This document shows, piece by piece, positions 15,152-18,855 of a stretch of DNA of 18,855 nucleotides. Source of the DNA: JBBKWG01 sp037968835. GTDB lineage: Bacteria > Pseudomonadota > Alphaproteobacteria > Rhodobacterales > Rhodobacteraceae. The position numbers and the translations under genes were made by a program. Every line of letters begins with the position of its first letter. The stretch's first letter is position 1. Below the pieces are notes generated by a model. That model saw only the letters and a list, made by a program, of their open reading frames with translations. It searched no databases and was not told the DNA's origin. The stretch lies in contig JBBKWG010000295.1 in the NCBI GenBank assembly GCA_037968835.1, positions 1-18,855 on the forward strand, in the 5' to 3' direction.

Positions 15152-15544
15152 ATGAATGAAACGTCCGAGGAAAATTGGTATTCTGAAGAGGCAGCGACAT
15201 TCGGCGACCGACTGTCCGCCGCGCGCGATGCGCAGGGCATGTCGCAGAAGGATTTCGCCAAGCGTCTGGGTATCAGTCTGAAGACTGTGGAAGCGTGGGA
15301 GAATGATATTTCCGAACCGCGCGCCAACAAGTTGCAGATGGTGTCGGGACTGCTGAACGTTTCGATGAAATGGCTGTTGACCGGCGAAGGGCAGGGGCCT
15401 GACCAGAACGAAGTCCTGACCACGTCGGCCGATGTCAACGATCTGATGGCCGAAATGCGCGTTTTGCGCACGCAGATGAGCCAGGCAGCGGAAAAAATCG
15501 GCGTTCTCGAAAAGCGACTGAAATCGGCGTTCGCGGCTGCATGA
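15152..15544 (+). CDS. XRE-family helix-turn-helix regulator
   Basis: A 130-residue protein. Residues about 17-75 form an XRE/Cro-type HTH (FGDRLSAARDAQGMSQKDFAKRL with helix-turn-helix GISLKTVEAWENDISEPRANK), ending in MKWLLTGEG. The last third (about 97-125) is a predicted coiled coil (EMRVLRTQMSQAAEKIGVLEKRL) suited to dimerisation. AGGAG (15139-15143) is two bases from the ATG at 15146 but eight from the ATG at 15152, so I use the latter. The stop overlaps the sdhE start (ATGA, 15541-15544). It diverges from the aminotransferase gene across about 80 nt. Its targets are unknown. Confidence 0.9.
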   Translation: MNETSEENWYSEEAATFGDRLSAARDAQGMSQKDFAKRLGISLKTVEAWENDISEPRANKLQMVSGLLNVSMKWLLTGEGQGPDQNEVLTTSADVNDLMAEMRVLRTQMSQAAEKIGVLEKRLKSAFAAA

Positions 15545-15801
15545 GCGAACCGCACGACACACGGCTGAAACGACTGAGGATGCGTTCGTGGCGTCGCGGC
15601 ATCAAGGAAATGGATCTGATTCTCGGCCCGTTCTGGGACAGCCATGGTGCCGCGCTCGACGCTGAGACGCTTGAAGACTACGAGTCGCTTCTCTCGGAAA
15701 ACGATCAGGAGCTTTATAAATGGATGAGCGGTCAGGCCACGCCTCCGGCAGCACTCGCTCCGCTGGTTCAGCGCATTCGGGCGTCGACCGAGAACGCCTG
15801 A
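15541..15801 (+). CDS. sdhE: Succinate dehydrogenase assembly factor SdhE
   Basis: An 86-residue small acidic all-helical protein of the SdhE (CptB/Sdh5, DUF339) family that promotes covalent FAD attachment to the SdhA flavoprotein. The key motif RGxxE is present as R19-G20-I-K-E23 in RSWRRGIKEMDLILGPF, and the C-terminal half carries LSENDQELYKWMSG as expected. Length is normal. It is translationally coupled to the XRE regulator by a four-base overlap. The sdh operon itself is not in the window. Confidence 0.94.
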   Translation: MSEPHDTRLKRLRMRSWRRGIKEMDLILGPFWDSHGAALDAETLEDYESLLSENDQELYKWMSGQATPPAALAPLVQRIRASTENA

Positions 15802-15893
15802 CACATCATTTCGCGTAAATCTTCGTCGCTTTAACTCAATATTGGGATTTTCCGACGAGATCTCCGTCTGGGCAGAGACCGGCGGAGGCACGA

Positions 15894-16172
15894 ATGAGTA
15901 TGTATCAGCAAATGGGCCAGACCACCCAACGTGGTTACCTTGGCGACTATCTGGAAAGTCTTGCGATGGTGGAACGACTCCACCGGCTATTGCTGGATGT
16001 CATTAAGGATGAATTCGAACGCCTCGGCGTGCTCGAAATCAACGCGGTGCAGGCGCTGTTGCTGTTCAACATCGGCGACCACGAGGTGACGGCGGGCGAA
16101 TTGAAGTCGCGCGGTTATTATCAGGGCTCGAATGTCTCCTATAATCTCAAGATGTATGTGAGAAATAAGTAA
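15894..16172 (+). pseudogene. MarR-family regulator truncated by an island junction
   Basis: 92 codons from an ATG at 15894, with GGAGG (15884-15888) five bases upstream, beginning MSMYQQMGQTTQRGYLGDY. The sequence matches the N-terminal half of a widespread alphaproteobacterial MarR-type regulator: LESLAMVERLHRLLLDVI, a DEFERLGVLEINAVQALLLF segment, then the DNA-contacting TAGELKSRGYYQGSNVSYNLK. Similarity stops after the codon at 16149-16151. The remaining codons encode unrelated MYVRNK and a stop. The wing and C-terminal dimerisation helices, normally another 70 or so residues, are absent in all three frames downstream, so a frameshift does not explain it. The fragment keeps most of the recognition helix but probably not a functional dimer. 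Truncated by insertion or rearrangement. Confidence 0.8.
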
Positions 16173-16592
16173 ATGGGGGAGGGTACCGCTTAAGTTTCCC
16201 TCGATAGCGAGGACCCCCCACGGGGGGACGGGCGGCAGGGCTTACGTATATGAACCTTGACAGACTTTTCACCCCAAACCTTGAGTTCACCCTGAGCAGA
16301 CCTTGAGGTCCACCCACGGTCCACTTCCGGGACACAAGGTATCTTGAGGGTGTCGCTCCGCTGGTTGGCAGGGTCAAAGCGGCTTTCGAAGTTCACTCCT
16401 GGGTGAACAGAAGTGACCTTTGGCTGCGCTAAAACTGAACGACTGAAATGCCGGACGAAGTGTGCTTTCGCTGCACTTACGGCAATGTCCGCATTCCGAA
16501 AGGCAGCGTGTCAGTGAGCCGTTTTTGCCAGTCTACGTCGACGCTATACCAATCCAAAATGGTCCAGAGCGGGCTATCCGGCAAGGTACGGC
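16152..16592. other. Gene-poor island junction DNA with hairpins and short repeats
   Basis: I see no convincing gene here. Two tandem hairpins lie 47 nt past the MarR break: CCTCG-ATAG-CGAGG (16199-16212) and CCCCCC-AC-GGGGGG (16214-16227). They are followed by ACCTTGA motifs at 16254, 16278 and 16300 and a variant ATCTTGA at 16341. Base composition is lower in GC than the genes to the left. Possible short ORFs (16190-16396 minus, 16448-16633 plus) lack good ribosome sites or recognisable sequence. Confidence 0.5.
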
Positions 16593-17357
16593 CTATTGTG
16601 TCCATGACTGTGTTTCCGCAGCCATCGCCTTGAGCCACAGGATATCAAAGCCAGCGATGATGCGGTAACCCTTTGCGAAAAGCGCATCAGCCTGAGGCTT
16701 TGCAAGGCCAACGTTGCCCAGTGGGATGCCTGCCGCGTTCGCGGCTTCTTCGACCTTTGCAATGGCCGCAAGAAAATCTGGGTGGTCGAACTGGCCTGAA
16801 ATGCCCAAATCTGTCGATAGGTCAAACTGCGCTGGAATAATCGCATCAATCCCCGGCACCGCACATATTGCCTCGATGTTTTCAATCGCATCCCGTGTCT
16901 CGACCAGCAAACAGCAAACCAGACTACCATCGACGGTTTCGCGGTAGTCCATTAATGACGTACCCCAACGGGAATGTGCGAGGAATGGCCCGAAACCACG
17001 CGTGCCATTTGGCGGGTAACGAAGCGAGGCTACAGCCCGTACAGCATCTTGGGCACTACGGATCAACGGAAACACAACACCTTCAGCACCAAGATCCAGC
17101 ACCCGTTTTACTTGTGCCGCATCGTTTTCTGTGACCCGGACAAGCGGAGCACATGACGTACCAGAAGTTGCTGCGATCATTGCATGGGCTGACGCGTAAT
17201 CAATCGCACCATGTTCCAAATCAATTATGACCGCGTCACTTCCAGCCGCTGCCATGGCTTGAGTCACCGTTGCAGAGGGAATGGTGCAGACATGCGCTGT
17301 CAGTCGTTTGGTGGGATCAGATAACTTTTCTTTGAACGCCATAGGCTGGGATTGCAT
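16593..17357 (-). CDS. HpcH/HpaI aldolase family protein
   Basis: A 254-residue class II pyruvate aldolase of the HpcH/HpaI (4-hydroxy-2-oxoheptanedioate / 2-keto-3-deoxy-rhamnonate aldolase) superfamily. Visible landmarks are DAVIIDLEHGAIDY (41-54, with the conserved H49), the loop GAEGVVFPLIRSAQDA (90-105), the metal-ligand region VETRDAIENIEAI (E153), and the second ligand D179 in PAQFDLSTDLG. Length is normal, so it is probably intact. The ATG at 17357 has GAGG five bases upstream on its strand. The substrate aldehyde is not predictable. It stands alone without catabolic partners in DNA of lower GC than the left part of the window, consistent with acquisition as part of an island. Confidence 0.9.
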   Translation of the reverse strand: MQSQPMAFKEKLSDPTKRLTAHVCTIPSATVTQAMAAAGSDAVIIDLEHGAIDYASAHAMIAATSGTSCAPLVRVTENDAAQVKRVLDLGAEGVVFPLIRSAQDAVRAVASLRYPPNGTRGFGPFLAHSRWGTSLMDYRETVDGSLVCCLLVETRDAIENIEAICAVPGIDAIIPAQFDLSTDLGISGQFDHPDFLAAIAKVEEAANAAGIPLGNVGLAKPQADALFAKGYRIIAGFDILWLKAMAAETQSWTQ

Positions 17358-17778
17358 GGGAGCCTCAAGTGAATGGTTGTGTTATGAAAATGGTTGTCCG
17401 TGACGTTCGCGGATCAAACAAAACTTTTCAAGAGCCTTCCTACTCCAGCGTTCAAAGCTGACATTCATGCATCTTGCAGCATTTGTGACTATGGGCTCTG
17501 AACTGCCGTTCACTGCGCGTTGCACGAACGGCTGGTTTGGGATGAGACGACCTTCGCTGTTTCGCGCAGACTTTGTTGCCCTTCGCGGCGTCCGTATCCA
17601 TGTCTGCTTCTATAAGGTTTTTTGGTTAACATCGCGACTCGGGTCGGGCGGCCTATCATCAGCAAACAACAAACTGAAATACAACTTCATGCGAGAACAC
17701 CGAAAGCTCTGTGCAGCCGTGACTCTCTGGTAGCTCGCAGATAGGCTCCCACGCACCGGATGCCCGCAACTAATACCA
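17358..17778. other. Gene-free stretch upstream of the aldolase gene
   Basis: About 420 nt without a supported gene. It must hold the aldolase promoter (minus strand), but I cannot place it firmly. A hairpin GCCGTTC (17505-17511) / GAACGGC (17526-17532) with a 14-nt loop is the clearest structure. A plus-strand frame at 17467-17733 has no recognisable sequence and no ribosome site, so it is not called. Confidence 0.5.
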
Positions 17779-18006
17779 ATGTGCAAAAAAATGAATGACG
17801 AGGATGGCTCGGATGAACCGCCGGAGACGCGCGAGCTAAGAATGGTGGCGAGAGCGACAGTTGAACTCTTCGGAAACGGGGCTGTCGCGAAAACAAAAGA
17901 GCGCCTTGCAGAAGTTGAAGCTGAGGGTGAAACCGTATCTGCGGCGTACTGGAGAGCGATACTCAAGGAGGTTGAGCGCCTTCACAAGCTGCGCCAGCGG
18001 TTCTGA
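17779..18006 (+). CDS. Small acidic hypothetical protein
   Basis: A 75-residue frame whose sequence looks protein-like: an acidic N-terminus (MNDEDGSDEPPETRELRM), then two amphipathic helices (MVARATVELFGNGAVAKTKERLAEVE and SAAYWRAILKEVERLHKLRQ). No domain name recognised. An ATG at 17779 and a second in-frame ATG at 17791 are both possible and neither has a clear Shine-Dalgarno; the A-rich stretch before 17791 could serve instead. It ends 27 nt before the stop of the convergent Mrr-type gene. Could be an accessory gene of the island. Confidence 0.5.
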   Translation: MCKKMNDEDGSDEPPETRELRMVARATVELFGNGAVAKTKERLAEVEAEGETVSAAYWRAILKEVERLHKLRQRF

Positions 18007-18033
18007 CGGGTCAAGAGTGCTTGGGCCAAACTC

Positions 18034-18855
18034 TCAACCTTCTTCATCGAAGAAGCCTTCATCTATTTCCTTGATGTGGAGCACGTTCTTATCCCGGCAG
18101 CCGATATTGTATCGGATCATCAATTCGGCCAGTTCTGGGCCATCAATCAAAACAATCCGTGAACCAAGGTTCTGGGCAGTCTGAACCGCAGTGCCGGTGA
18201 AAGCAGATGTCGTGACGAATATGCCTTTGTTAGCCTTCATAAGGCTGAGAGCGCCGAAAAAATCTCGGATATCACCCGGGCCTATGCTGTTGCCCTGAGC
18301 ATATCTCTTGGCCTGCAAGTATATTTGATCCACGCCTAAGGGGTCTTGGTCAATTACTCCATCGATGCCACCATCGCCAGACTGACCCAAGGCTCTGCCG
18401 GCCTCTTCGGATGTGCCCCCGTAGCCCATAGCTATGAACAATTCGACAATAAGCTGCTCGAAGAATGCGGGTGACGCGCCACGCACGTAGTCCAATAGGT
18501 TGGCTGCTAGGGCATTGTTAAGTTTCTTATAGGCGGCAAGGATCGTTTCATCCGGCGTTGCGGCATCGGAAGTGCCAGTTATGTCGGTAAGCTCATCTTT
18601 CTGATTGTCACGAGAGCGAGATCTAAACTCTTGAAAAAGATCAAAGCGCTCAAGATATTTCGTGTTCAGTTCGATGGAGACATCCCTTAGGACCTCTTTT
18701 CCCGAGTCAGTAGTCTCGTACCAGCCGCGCTTAGAACTTCGAACCAAGCCCGCCTGTTTAAGGTATGTTTTTGACCAATGAACCCTGTTGGCGATAACCG
18801 TCTGCTTGCCACTTGGAAGCATTTCAGCTCTTTCATCGTCTGAAAGACCCAGATT
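18034..18855 (-). CDS. Mrr-type restriction endonuclease (5' end outside window)
   Basis: The frame runs off the right edge: the codons before the internal ATG at 18822 read NLGLSDDERAE and continue the Mrr N-terminal domain, so the gene starts beyond 18855 and 273 residues are visible. The N-terminal winged-helix part is ANRVHWSKTYLKQAGLVRSSKRGWYETT. The catalytic Mrr_cat domain follows FFEQLIVELFIAMGYGG and carries the PD-(D/E)XK-like active site as GDGGIDGVIDQD then IYLQAKRY (a Q-x-K variant common in Mrr). It ends with KGIFVTTSAFTGTAV. Mrr-family enzymes cut modified or foreign DNA as type IV or orphan restriction systems. No methyltransferase is visible. Its location in the island suggests a defence function. 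Confidence 0.88.
   Translation of the reverse strand, partial: NLGLSDDERAEMLPSGKQTVIANRVHWSKTYLKQAGLVRSSKRGWYETTDSGKEVLRDVSIELNTKYLERFDLFQEFRSRSRDNQKDELTDITGTSDAATPDETILAAYKKLNNALAANLLDYVRGASPAFFEQLIVELFIAMGYGGTSEEAGRALGQSGDGGIDGVIDQDPLGVDQIYLQAKRYAQGNSIGPGDIRDFFGALSLMKANKGIFVTTSAFTGTAVQTAQNLGSRIVLIDGPELAELMIRYNIGCRDKNVLHIKEIDEGFFDEEG

Noticed and set aside
16190..16396. 68-residue minus-strand frame in the gene-poor stretch after the MarR fragment
   Set aside because: The GTG start has no usable ribosome site, the last codons are just the tandem hairpins read through, and no family is recognised; an overlapping alternative frame is equally plausible.
16448..16633. 61-residue plus-strand frame before and into the aldolase gene
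   Set aside because: It overlaps the 3' end of the clearly real aldolase on the other strand, has no ribosome site and no recognisable sequence.
17467..17733. 88-residue plus-strand frame upstream of the small acidic protein
   Set aside because: It has no Shine-Dalgarno, an atypical mixed composition and no family resemblance; the region contains a hairpin and looks intergenic.
1..18855. CRISPR arrays, tRNA or rRNA genes, transposases and integrases
   Set aside because: I looked for regularly spaced repeats, cloverleaf arms with CCA-proximal stems and the typical protein motifs, and saw none.

Overview
This window looks like chromosomal DNA of an alphaproteobacterium of the order Rhodobacterales (roseobacter-type). 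The evidence is the high GC, the protein types (PhaR, Cys-less L31, an SdhE-type protein, a roseobacter-style MarR regulator), and a GGGGC-N3-GCCCC / CCCCGGAATATTT intergenic repeat that I associate with this order. The assignment rests on recognition of families, not on a search.

Layout. (1) 1-3864: two abutting envelope genes, a partial DUF4159 membrane protein and a vWA/glutamine-amidotransferase-like membrane protein, typical of a MoxR/BatA-type cluster that starts upstream of the window. (2) 3956-6183: a 53-residue DUF1328 membrane protein, then trmD, an inverted pair of intergenic repeats, a promoter and about 200 nt leader, rplS (L19), rpmE (L31) and a strong terminator. (3) 6187-9100: a divergent pair, an M42 aminopeptidase (-) and a secreted caspase-fold/peptidoglycan-binding protein (+) whose caspase catalytic residues appear lost. 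(4) 9181-12102: a glutathione S-transferase, the PHA regulator PhaR with candidate operators, a flavin reductase-like protein, a GNAT acetyltransferase and a conserved hypothetical protein. (5) 12300-13897: a type III polyketide synthase translationally coupled to an isoprenylcysteine-methyltransferase-like membrane enzyme, a probable alkylpyrone/alkylresorcinol-type lipid pathway. (6) 13867-15801: an aspartate-type aminotransferase (-) diverging from an XRE regulator coupled to sdhE.

(7) 15894 to the end differs in character. A MarR-family regulator loses its similarity abruptly at about 16151, and the DNA beyond is visibly less GC-rich, with long gene-poor stretches, hairpins and short repeats. 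It carries a HpcH/HpaI aldolase, a small acidic unknown protein and the 3' part of an Mrr-type restriction endonuclease. I read 16151 as the left edge of an insertion or rearrangement (genomic island). No tRNA, rRNA, CRISPR array, transposase or integrase is visible.

No gene set here clearly amounts to a new system. The observations most worth checking are the truncated MarR/island junction, the catalytically dead caspase-like protein, the PhaR operator pair, the rplS leader with a possible small ORF, and the type III PKS pair.
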